This document shows, one piece after another, positions 14,391 to 18,573 of a stretch of 21,064 nt of DNA. The DNA is from a virus. Both the position numbers and the translations under genes were made by a program. The stretch covers positions 1 to 21,064 of the IMG/VR virus record IMGVR_UViG_3300032289_001479; one strand, written 5' to 3'. Each line of letters starts with the position of its first letter. The stretch's first letter is position 1. Under the pieces are notes generated by a model. It was not told where the DNA came from and ran no database searches. It saw nothing but the letters and a program-made list of their open reading frames with translations.

Positions 14391-14476
14391 TATCTATTCA
14401 CCTTATATATTTTAGTCCCAATTTTAATAACTGGGGGTAGTGCTAAATTGTTTGTAGTAACCTTAATAACTGACAT
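14390..14476 (-). CDS. 28-residue coupled small gene
   Basis: A minus-strand ORF of 28 codons (MSVIKVTTNNLALPP... ending IYKVNR) fits exactly between two genes. Its ATG overlaps the BppU-like gene's stop as TAATG, and its own TAA overlaps the next ATG as TAATG. This double coupling leaves no spare nucleotide and argues that it is translated. The peptide is basic with alternating hydrophobic residues. I do not know a family. The 74-residue gene after the first BppU-like gene occupies an equivalent position. Confidence 0.6.
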   Translation of the reverse strand: MSVIKVTTNNLALPPVIKIGTKIYKVNR

Positions 14477-14868
14477 TATAGACTTCCTCCAGTTACATCA
14501 CCAATAACAGTAATTGTTCCTAATACTGGTGTCCAAACAGTGTCATCAATTATAACTTCAAGATCAAATGCTAGCTCTGCAACTATAGAACCAGAACCAA
14601 CGCCCCAATTTGCAGTAATATCAGAAGATGCTACGATATCCACATATCCGCTACCTGCAATAACCTCTAGTTCGTCAAGAAGTTCTCCCCTACTATCATA
14701 TGCCGAAGATGCAAATTCCCAGTCAGATGTGTCAAAAAAAGTTACCTCATCGTTATCAAGAAACTGGACACGGAGTTTGGCGGTATCGCCTCGGACTATA
14801 TTCCATTTAATAACAATAGGATTTGATCCAAAATATTCATCAGGGCAGCAGGTTGCAGAAGTAGTCAT
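14476..14868 (-). CDS. BppU-like baseplate/tail protein (paralogue 3)
   Basis: The 130-residue product (MTTSATCCPDEYFGSNPIVIKWNIVRGDTAKLRV...) has the WNIVRGDT motif, a DTSDWEFASSAYDSRG stretch, and the closing TVWTPVLGTITVIGDVTGG typical of this window's BppU-like family. A CC pair near the N-terminus is unique to it. I chose ATG 14868 rather than the tandem ATGs at 14889, because those lie upstream of or within the TATAAT promoter box. It heads the operon with the 28-residue gene, the 94-residue gene and the collagen-like gene, all overlapping by TAATG. Confidence 0.7.
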   Translation of the reverse strand: MTTSATCCPDEYFGSNPIVIKWNIVRGDTAKLRVQFLDNDEVTFFDTSDWEFASSAYDSRGELLDELEVIAGSGYVDIVASSDITANWGVGSGSIVAELAFDLEVIIDDTVWTPVLGTITVIGDVTGGSL

Positions 14869-14877
14869 AGTAATATA

Positions 14878-14885
14878 ATTATACA
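14878..14885 (-). promoter_or_regulatory. -10 promoter TGTATAAT of the tail-tip operon
   Basis: TGTATAAT ends 9 nt before ATG 14868, giving a leader of only 2-3 nt. It drives the coupled four-gene unit to 13027. Confidence 0.6.
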
Positions 14886-14895
14886 TCAATATAAT

Positions 14896-14943
14896 AAAAA
14901 ACTAGCACCCAAGGAGGTGGGTATGAGAGACATCCCTGGGCAC
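14896..14943 (-). terminator. Possible intrinsic terminator between the origin-like region and the tail operon
   Basis: On the minus strand GTGCCCAGG (14943-14935) can pair with CCTTGGGTGC (14914-14905), with one bulge and two wobble pairs. TAG and six T (14901-14896) follow. It would stop transcription from the 94-residue membrane-protein gene before the tail operon. On the plus strand the same DNA has a smaller hairpin that displays AGGAGG in its loop, so other roles are possible. Confidence 0.4.
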
Positions 14944-14966
14944 CAGTCTATATAGATTATATCACA

Positions 14967-15190
14967 TTATCCACAGATTTTTTGTAGTTATTCACAGTTT
15001 TATCATAGTTATCCACAGTTTTAGAATAGTTTTAAAAAATTTACACAATCGTAACAATTGATTTTATATATTTTGTTGCTTTTTGCTTTTTTATGTGTAT
15101 AATATCTATATATATTAAATAATAAAAGATATGTTAACTAGCTTTATAGCTTTATATATTATATATAATAATCGGTTTTAAGTTTTCGCA
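14967..15190. other. Putative replication origin: 21-bp DnaA-box repeats plus AT-rich tract
   Basis: Three DnaA-box sequences lie at exactly 21-bp spacing: TTATCCACA at 14967, TTATTCACA at 14988 and TTATCCACA at 15009, within repeat units of the form TTATyCACAG-T-rich-ATAG. A degenerate fourth unit (TTTTAAAAAATTTACACA) follows. Next is about 160 bp of very AT-rich DNA, including TATATATATT runs, with no ORF and a possible TATAAT box near 15098. Phased DnaA boxes beside an AT-rich tract are the hallmark of a bacterial or plasmid-type unwinding region. It lies near the point where gene direction changes. Confidence 0.6.
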
Positions 15191-15193
15191 GTT

Positions 15194-15478
15194 TTACTTC
15201 TGACGAGATACGTAGTTGATAAACATTTCTGTTAGATGATCTAGTTTAGAATCTAGCCTTTCGTGATATTCTTCACCTTTTACATTTTGATTCTTTAGAC
15301 TAACTATGTCTCGTTCTAGCCTATTAACCTGATCTTTCATTGATGATCCACCGTTAGGCTTTAGCTCTTGAAGCACGTCTTTTAGATAGTGGCGTATCGC
15401 CCACCTGACAGAAACACCGATGATTGTTAAAATTGATAGGGTTGTAAGGGTTAGGCCTAGCCAGTCTTGAATTGTCAT
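15194..15478 (-). CDS. Membrane-anchored coiled-coil protein (holin/spanin-like candidate)
   Basis: The 94-residue protein has one TM helix near the N-terminus (about 6-28, WLGLTLTTLSILTIIGVSVRWAI). A charged helical region follows, with heptad-like hydrophobics (about 45-90, MKDQVNRLERDIVSLKNQN...). This architecture is common in phage-encoded type II/III holins and in membrane-bound structural or exclusion proteins; nothing distinguishes these here. It is the first minus-strand gene left of the divergence point. TATAAT lies 9 nt before the ATG, giving a nearly leaderless mRNA. Confidence 0.65.
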   Translation of the reverse strand: MTIQDWLGLTLTTLSILTIIGVSVRWAIRHYLKDVLQELKPNGGSSMKDQVNRLERDIVSLKNQNVKGEEYHERLDSKLDHLTEMFINYVSRQK

Positions 15479-15487
15479 GATAATACA

Positions 15488-15493
15488 ATTATA
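15488..15493 (-). promoter_or_regulatory. -10 box TATAAT
   Basis: TATAAT with 9 nt to ATG 15478, the same 9-nt spacing as the promoter at 14878. Confidence 0.55.
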
Positions 15494-15587
15494 AGTGATT
15501 TTTTTATATATAGAATATAAAGTTCGCGGCTATAAGTTCAAAATTAAAAACGAAAAATTCGGCGGAATAAGAGATACTACACACACA

Positions 15588-15623
15588 TCTACAAGCAATG
15601 AATGCAAGCATTCTCTATGTAGA
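15588..15623 (+). promoter_or_regulatory. Nested inverted repeat abutting a promoter (operator candidate)
   Basis: TCTACA (15588-15593) pairs with TGTAGA (15618-15623), and inside them GAATGC-AA-GCATTC (15600-15613) is a perfect palindrome. The right outer arm overlaps the -35 hexamer at 15620-15625. A repressor bound here would block polymerase, so an operator is plausible. Confidence 0.45.
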
Positions 15624-15648
15624 CTAAGTGAGAGTTTTATGGTATTAT
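15620..15648 (+). promoter_or_regulatory. Promoter of the rightward small-gene unit
   Basis: TAGACT (15620-15625), 17 bp, then TATTAT (15643-15648) with TGG in front (extended -10). The ATG at 15655 is 6 nt further, implying a leaderless transcript. Confidence 0.6.
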
Positions 15649-15654
15649 TGCTGT

Positions 15655-15873
15655 ATGACTTCTAGGGACGATAAGAAAAGGGATGTAGTATTTCTTGACT
15701 TGTTTGATCCGAGGCAGCCTAGAAGCGACAGAGAGCTAATAGAGGCACGTTTAGCAATTTGCAATGAATGTCCCTGGCTAGATAAAAGATTAACAAAGTG
15801 TCGACAGTGTGGCTGCTATATGAAATTAAAGTCTACATTGAAACAAGCACATTGTCCGTTAGAGAAATGGTAA
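15655..15873 (+). CDS. Cys-rich zinc-ribbon-type small protein (paralogue of 8485-8775)
   Basis: From ATG 15655 the product is 72 residues. I prefer this to the upstream ATG at 15628 because the promoter box TATTAT ends 6 nt before it and would lie inside the longer reading. The N-terminus is charged (MTSRDDKKRDVVFLDLFDP). The Cys-rich end has C36, C39, C49, C52, C54 and C67 in RLAICNECPW, CRQCGCYMKLKS and HCPLEKW. This matches the 96-residue protein at 8485-8775 nearly position for position, so the two are likely paralogues with different N-termini. A zinc-binding nucleic-acid or protein-interaction role is possible. Confidence 0.75.
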   Translation: MTSRDDKKRDVVFLDLFDPRQPRSDRELIEARLAICNECPWLDKRLTKCRQCGCYMKLKSTLKQAHCPLEKW

Positions 15874-16073
15874 GAGGAATGAATAAGATAGAAATAGTAA
15901 CACTAATGACAGATCACATGATGGATATTAATAGGAAAGCTGGAGCCATAGCTGGATTTAATGCAGAAGAGTATAATAAACAGATTGAAGCTCTATATCC
16001 AAATATTTACTCTATCAACAATAGCGTATTTGACCTGCTAAAGTCTAAGGGACTTATTAATAGTGTTGAATAG
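15867..16073 (+). CDS. Small helical protein of unknown function
   Basis: ATG 15867 lies within the last codons of the Cys-rich gene (overlap of 7 nt) and gives 68 residues (MVRGMNKIEIVTLMTDHMMDINRKAG...). An alternative ATG at 15879 gives 64 residues but has its AGAGGA directly against it. A longer frame from 15798 would overlap the previous gene extensively and is unlikely. The protein is helical with acidic and aromatic residues (NAEEYNKQIEALYPNIYSINN). No family is recognised. The overlap implies cotranscription with the upstream gene. Confidence 0.6.
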   Translation: MVRGMNKIEIVTLMTDHMMDINRKAGAIAGFNAEEYNKQIEALYPNIYSINNSVFDLLKSKGLINSVE

Positions 16074-16108
16074 GTCAAAGTAGTTTGCCTATTATGGCTA
16101 TTGTAATA

Positions 16109-16141
16109 CTGACTCATCAACAGAACGTCAGAGCAAGCTCT
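16109..16141. promoter_or_regulatory. Inverted repeats upstream of an HTH gene
   Basis: CTGAC (16109-16113) and GTCAG (16127-16131) form a dyad, and AGAGC-AA-GCTCT (16130-16141) is a perfect palindrome beside it. Both lie about 50-80 nt before the HTH gene and could be its autoregulatory operators. The arms are short, so chance is not excluded. Confidence 0.3.
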
Positions 16142-16188
16142 ACCGTAATACCGTTGAATTTTAAAAATTAGACAATAAAGGATCAATA

Positions 16189-16362
16189 ATGGAAAATAAA
16201 GAATTAATCGCTTATAGAGACTCTAAGCCACATCAGAATAAAGAGATGCTTGCAGCATTGTTTGCTGAAGGATTGAATACCCTGGAAATAAGCAAAAAGT
16301 TGCATATTTCAGTTAATCTAGTAGAGATTATGCGAAAACAGTTTGGATTGCGTAGTAATTAG
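16189..16362 (+). CDS. Small helix-turn-helix protein
   Basis: The 57-residue ORF (MENKELIAYRDSKPHQNKEM...) has a central segment LFAEGLNTLEISKKLHIS followed by VNLVEIMRKQFGL. This fits a helix-turn-helix of the Mor/HTH_23-like type: helix, a Gly-containing turn, helix-turn (TLEISKKLHIS), then a recognition helix. AAGGA lies 6 nt before the ATG. It is the last rightward gene before a cluster of leftward small genes and overlaps by four bases the convergent 15-residue gene. It probably acts as a DNA-binding regulator of neighbouring early or late genes. Confidence 0.65.
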   Translation: MENKELIAYRDSKPHQNKEMLAALFAEGLNTLEISKKLHISVNLVEIMRKQFGLRSN

Positions 16363-16406
16363 TTCTTCTTGCCACATTGGCAATTTGAGCATGTGCATTC
16401 GGTCAT
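16359..16406 (-). CDS. 15-residue Cys-rich peptide
   Basis: The ORF encodes MTECTCSNCQCGKKN: four cysteines in C-x-C-x-x-C-x-C spacing and a basic end, metallothionein-like at very small scale. Its ATG starts one base after the stop of the 26-residue TM gene, with AGGGA at suitable spacing, so the two are probably cotranslated. It is too short to identify by homology. The dense Cys pattern and tidy junctions argue for a real gene, but only moderately. Confidence 0.4.
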   Translation of the reverse strand: MTECTCSNCQCGKKN

Positions 16407-16407
16407 G

Positions 16408-16488
16408 TTATTCCCTGTCCTGGTTAGTTACTAGTATATAGATAGCTAGACCTGCAAAGAATATAAATATAAGGGTTGCTCCTATCAT
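16408..16488 (-). CDS. 26-residue single-TM peptide
   Basis: From ATG 16488 the product is MIGATLIFIFFAGLAIYILV plus a polar tail TNQDRE: one TM helix (about 3-20) and a short hydrophilic end. I chose this start because TATAAT lies exactly 6 nt upstream. A longer reading from 16602 would put the promoter inside the gene. Small single-TM phage peptides can be pinholin-like, antiholins, or host membrane-protein modulators; none can be chosen here. Confidence 0.6.
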   Translation of the reverse strand: MIGATLIFIFFAGLAIYILVTNQDRE

Positions 16489-16494
16489 GCTTCT

Positions 16495-16500
16495 ATTATA
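16495..16500 (-). promoter_or_regulatory. -10 box TATAAT of the TM peptide gene
   Basis: TATAAT, then 6 nt (AGAAGC), then ATG 16488: the leaderless geometry seen in the late genes. Confidence 0.55.
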
Positions 16501-16620
16501 CCCCGAAATCTGAAAAATTTTAAATTTACCAAAATCTGAATATTTTTTAGTTATGTATGATACATGATCGGTATAAGAAACACAAACTTTTTTAGTGCGC
16601 ACACATTTACGGGCTTGTTT

Positions 16621-16701
16621 TTATTTCACCATTGCGCTACCCGTACGCCATTTTTGTTTAGCAGTAGTGCCACCTTTTTTGTGAACACTACCGCCACCCT
16701 T
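16621..16701 (-). other. In-frame coding-like extension beyond a TAA
   Basis: Directly after the TAA of the 58-residue gene (16702-16704), the same frame stays open for 26 codons: KGGGSVHKKGGTTAKQKWRT then GSAMVK and TAA. It is basic, Gly/Lys-rich and codon-like in composition, but has no start codon of its own. It could be a stop-readthrough tail, the remains of a longer gene, or chance. Confidence 0.3.
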
Positions 16702-16878
16702 TTATGCTTTTCTAATAACATTCTCATTGTAGTAATCCATAACCTTTTGGACAGCCTCAACACCGTGAACAAGTTTCATAAGTTCATACTCTTGTTCTGC
16801 ATCTTCTATCTCTTGACGGTCATCGCCCATTGTTGCAGTGTGATAAGCGGACACCGCTTGATAAATTTCTTGATTCAT
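16702..16878 (-). CDS. 58-residue acidic helical protein of unknown function
   Basis: ATG 16878 follows AAGGA at 6-nt spacing and gives MNQEIYQAVSAYHTATMGDD through VMDYYNENVIRKA. The middle is acidic and helical (RQEIEDAEQEYELMKLVHGVEAVQKV). No family is recognised. It is the last gene of the leftward four-gene operon started at P1 (17377-17401), 13 nt after the preceding stop. A plus-strand frame across this region lacks any ribosome site and is a shadow. Confidence 0.65.
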   Translation of the reverse strand: MNQEIYQAVSAYHTATMGDDRQEIEDAEQEYELMKLVHGVEAVQKVMDYYNENVIRKA

Positions 16879-16891
16879 TTATTTTCCTTTT

Positions 16892-17107
16892 CTACTTGAT
16901 AACTGATAACTTATTTAGTGAATCTAATGAGTCTGCGAACATTGCATCAAAAGCATTTTTTGATTTCTGCTTTCGCAATTCGTTGCAAGCTTTCACATTG
17001 TGATTAGCTTTCCACATTTTAGAATCTAAGTAGTAGCTTAGAACAGTTTCTTGTTCGTATTCGCAATTTGAACACTTAGTCTTTCTCCACATTGTTGTTG
17101 TTGTCAT
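16892..17107 (-). CDS. 71-residue Cys-containing protein
   Basis: The product (MTTTTMWRKTKCSNCEYEQETVLSYYLDSK...) has C12-x-x-C15 and a later H36/C41, a possible one-zinc ribbon near the N-terminus, followed by a Lys-rich helix (NELRKQKSKNAFDAMFADSLDSL). Its ATG abuts the stop of the 32-residue gene (TAAATG), with AAGGAAG 9 nt upstream. Function unknown; a small nucleic-acid-binding protein is conceivable. Confidence 0.65.
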   Translation of the reverse strand: MTTTTMWRKTKCSNCEYEQETVLSYYLDSKMWKANHNVKACNELRKQKSKNAFDAMFADSLDSLNKLSVIK

Positions 17108-17206
17108 TTAGTTATCTTCCTTTTCATTTATTGCGATTGTTAGCGAGGTGATGGAAGCAATAGCGTTATCGTATTCTTCCCAAGTGTCAAAGGTTAGAGT
17201 AATCAT
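17108..17206 (-). CDS. 32-residue small gene
   Basis: ATG 17206 begins MITLTFDTWEEYDNAIASITSLTIAINEKEDN region (32 residues), one base after the upstream stop, with AGGG upstream. The stop is directly against the next ATG (TAAATG). The peptide is acidic and helical. Its position in an otherwise gap-free operon supports translation; no function is known. Confidence 0.55.
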   Translation of the reverse strand: MITLTFDTWEEYDNAIASITSLTIAINEKEDN

Positions 17207-17207
17207 C

Positions 17208-17333
17208 TTATACCCTGTAAACACTTACAACATCTAGCATTGAGATACCCTCTTTTGCTAACCAGAATCCCCAGTTATCTCCTGGATAGATTTCTACTTT
17301 ACCATTTGCGAATGTAATCTGGACTTTTTCCAT
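17208..17333 (-). CDS. 41-residue small gene, first in the leftward operon
   Basis: ATG 17333 (MEKVQITFANGKVEIYPGDN...) encodes 41 residues: two beta strands, WGFWLAKEGISMLDVVSVYR, consistent with a very small alpha/beta domain. AAGGAAG precedes the start. It is the first gene downstream of promoter P1, which lies 44 nt upstream of the start codon. It is unlike any family I can name. Confidence 0.6.
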   Translation of the reverse strand: MEKVQITFANGKVEIYPGDNWGFWLAKEGISMLDVVSVYRV

Positions 17334-17376
17334 TTTACACTTCCTTTCTATTTATCTAATCTTTCTTTATGCTTTT

Positions 17377-17401
17377 AGCCTATCACCAACTACCGACATT
17401 T
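17377..17401 (-). promoter_or_regulatory. P1: early-type promoter AAATGTC-N12-TAGGCT
   Basis: On the minus strand AAATGTCGGTAG leads, after fixed spacing, to TAGGCT. It is the only leftward copy of the signal and drives the operon 17333-16702. Confidence 0.7.
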
Positions 17402-17447
17402 ATGCCCATTTTACTAGAGATTTTTATACAAACTTTTACCCTGATTT

Positions 17448-17464
17448 TTGTAGGATATCTACAA
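17448..17464. repeat. Palindrome TTGTAG-GATAT-CTACAA
   Basis: Perfect 6-bp arms flank GATAT in the divergent region between P1 (leftward) and P2 (rightward). It is a good-sized operator candidate for controlling both. Confidence 0.45.
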
Positions 17465-17478
17465 GGTAAGCATTTGCT

Positions 17479-17500
17479 AGGTAAACAATAGGTAAACAAT
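17479..17500. repeat. Tandem 11-bp repeat TAGGTAAACAA (two copies)
   Basis: Two exact, directly adjacent copies. AAGGTAAGCA 15 bp earlier is a degenerate third. One helical turn per unit suggests a protein-binding iteron. The rest of this 345-bp gene-free stretch (17334-17678) holds P1, a palindrome, the first GGGCGCGG cassette and P2. Confidence 0.5.
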
Positions 17501-17516
17501 TGTGAATTCTCAGCGT

Positions 17517-17576
17517 GTCAATTTGACAACGACACGCCCGACTGGGCGCGGGCCTGTGGATAACTATGTGTATAAC
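17517..17576 (+). promoter_or_regulatory. Intergenic cassette T1: palindrome, GGGCGCGG hairpin, DnaA-like boxes
   Basis: TGTCAA-T-TTGACA (17517-17529) is a perfect palindrome. CGCCC-GACT-GGGCG (17536-17549) forms a hairpin running into GCGGGCC. TGTGGATAA (17556) and TGTGTATAA (17568) are DnaA-box-like, 12 bp apart. No rightward gene ends just upstream, so this is not simply a terminator. Confidence 0.6.
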
Positions 17577-17628
17577 TCTTTATAAGAACGTTATAAAAAA
17601 CCCCCTAATTCTTGGCGTGTCATCCCAT

Positions 17629-17653
17629 AAATGTCAGTGGTTCGTGGTAGGTT
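17629..17653 (+). promoter_or_regulatory. P2: early-type promoter AAATGTC-N12-TAGGTT
   Basis: AAATGTCAGTGG plus TAGGTT at the invariant spacing. The ATG of the next gene is 25 nt beyond, with AAAGGA as ribosome site. Confidence 0.75.
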
Positions 17654-17678
17654 ATAAGTAGTTAGAAAGGATAAATAA

Positions 17679-17819
17679 ATGAATAAATTGTTTACAAACA
17701 CTTGGGGAGATGTAGCTTTTTGCGACATCTGCGACAACTACACCGAACAGGTGTTCGTTGAGGAGTTCCAGCAGAAATGCTGTGAGGGTTGCTACCTAGA
17801 GTATGGAGAGTGTAACTAA
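17679..17819 (+). CDS. 46-residue zinc-ribbon protein
   Basis: MNKLFTNTWGDVAFCDICDN continues to C34-C35-E-G-C38 and C45. The C-x-x-C (C15, C18) and C-C-x-x-C pairs fit a single zinc ribbon. AAAGGA precedes the ATG, and the stop overlaps the next start (TAATG). A small zinc protein; its partner may be RNA polymerase or another host factor, but nothing in the sequence says so. Confidence 0.65.
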   Translation: MNKLFTNTWGDVAFCDICDNYTEQVFVEEFQQKCCEGCYLEYGECN

Positions 17820-17926
17820 TGGGACACTACTTTTCCTACCTAATGGATGACGAAGTTTTACGCTGTGAGGAGTGTGGAGTAAATGTCCTATCTCCAAGAG
17901 CAAAAGAAGTTTGCCCCTACTCATAA
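17819..17926 (+). CDS. 35-residue Cys-containing protein
   Basis: MGHYFSYLMDDEVLRCEECG continues to VCPYS. C16-x-x-C19 and C32 leave one ligand short of a full zinc ribbon, so it may be a half-site or dimeric. It overlaps the upstream stop (TAATG). Its own stop lies in promoter P3, an unusually compact arrangement. Confidence 0.6.
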   Translation: MGHYFSYLMDDEVLRCEECGVNVLSPRAKEVCPYS

Positions 17927-17949
17927 ATGTCATAGGTCTATGATAGATT
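17925..17949 (+). promoter_or_regulatory. P3: early-type promoter AAATGTC-N12-TAGATT
   Basis: It overlaps the preceding TAA by two bases. There is no hairpin cassette in front, so it acts as an internal promoter in a longer unit. Confidence 0.65.
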
Positions 17950-17980
17950 TTTACTAACAACAAAAGAAAAGGATAATAAA

Positions 17981-18115
17981 ATGACAGTAGAAGTAATGTT
18001 CCACGATGGCTCAACAATCACACCACACTATGACCCTGAACACCGCAAAAGTGTTTTAGAGTTCTATGCCAACCTTTTTGACAAGGGTGAAATTATGTCT
18101 TGGAAGGTAATCTAA
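17981..18115 (+). CDS. 44-residue small protein
   Basis: MTVEVMFHDGSTITPHYDPE... ends GEIMSWKVI. Predicted strand-turn-strand then helix (HRKSVLEFYANLF). AAAAGGA precedes the ATG, and the stop overlaps the next ATG. No family is recognised. Confidence 0.6.
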   Translation: MTVEVMFHDGSTITPHYDPEHRKSVLEFYANLFDKGEIMSWKVI

Positions 18116-18222
18116 TGATGTTCTATAACGGATTCAACCTGTTGATTGACCTAATGTTGGTTGCTGTTGTGTATGTAATTGCTCACGGCATTGGATACCG
18201 CAAAAACAAAGCACCGTTCTAA
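18115..18222 (+). CDS. 35-residue single-TM peptide ending APF
   Basis: MMFYNGFNLLIDLMLVAVVY plus VIAHGIGYRKNKAPF: one TM helix (about 8-24), then a short basic tail. The final KNKAPF resembles KNEAPF at the end of the TM protein at 18813-18953. The start overlaps the previous stop (TAATG). Likely a host membrane-targeting early product. Confidence 0.6.
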   Translation: MMFYNGFNLLIDLMLVAVVYVIAHGIGYRKNKAPF

Positions 18223-18227
18223 CGGCG

Positions 18228-18286
18228 TGTCGATTTGACAGATCCCTCGAAAGAGGGCGCGGCCCTGTGGATAACCCTGTGAACAA
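18228..18286 (+). promoter_or_regulatory. Intergenic cassette T2: palindrome, GGGCGCGG hairpin, DnaA-like boxes
   Basis: TGTCGA-T-TTGACA (18228-18240), hairpin CCCTC-GAAA-GAGGG (18244-18257) continuing CGCGGCC, then TGTGGATAA (18266) and TGTGAACAA (18278), again 12 bp apart. Order and spacing repeat those of T1, and the sequences align through to the promoter. Confidence 0.65.
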
Positions 18287-18329
18287 CTCCGTTATGAACT
18301 TGTTATGAAACGCCTTGGAAATATGCCAG

Positions 18330-18354
18330 AAATGTCGGTGGTTTGTGATAGGGT
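18330..18354 (+). promoter_or_regulatory. P4: early-type promoter AAATGTC-N12-TAGGGT
   Basis: AAATGTCGGTGG then TGATAGGGT. The GTGAT immediately before TAGGGT gives an extended -10 look. ATG 30 nt beyond. Confidence 0.75.
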
Positions 18355-18384
18355 TTTTAGTAAGCCAAAAGAAAGGAATCCCAA

Positions 18385-18525
18385 ATGGATAAAATGTGTG
18401 TTTACTGCGAAAGTGTTTTCACTTCAGACACGATTGTCTGCCACAACTGTAATGAGTATGACGGAATGATGCCGTTAGAGTCTGCCGTTGACTACTTAAA
18501 CCTTGACCCTAATGACTTTTACTAA
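18385..18525 (+). CDS. 46-residue zinc-ribbon protein
   Basis: MDKMCVYCESVFTSDTIVCH then NCNEYDG: C5-x-x-C8 and C19-x-x-C22 form a complete four-Cys zinc ribbon. The tail is acidic (ESAVDYLNLDPNDFY). AAAGGA is the ribosome site. The TAA overlaps the start of P5 by one base. Confidence 0.65.
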   Translation: MDKMCVYCESVFTSDTIVCHNCNEYDGMMPLESAVDYLNLDPNDFY

Positions 18526-18549
18526 AATGTCAGACCCCTATACTAAGTT
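18525..18549 (+). promoter_or_regulatory. P5: early-type promoter AAATGTC-N12-TAAGTT
   Basis: The weakest match after AAATGTC (CAGACCCC replaces GGTGG), but geometry is exact. It overlaps the upstream stop and has no cassette. Confidence 0.5.
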
Positions 18550-18573
18550 TGTAGTAATCAGAAAGGACAACAG

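Noticed and set aside
16570-16665. tRNA-like look of the segment with GGTAGCGCAATGGTG on the minus strand
   Set aside because: No T-arm GGTTCRA and no consistent cloverleaf; only an ACGGG/CCCGT pairing.
16564-16899. Plus-strand frame of 111 codons with hydrophobic content
   Set aside because: Covers the minus-strand 58-residue gene and its extension; no Shine-Dalgarno or promoter on the plus strand.
17881-17905. Additional AAATGTC copy inside the 35-residue Cys gene
   Set aside because: No TANNNT at the required spacing.
17796-18017. Minus-strand frame of 73 codons
   Set aside because: Antisense to coupled rightward genes with promoters and ribosome sites.
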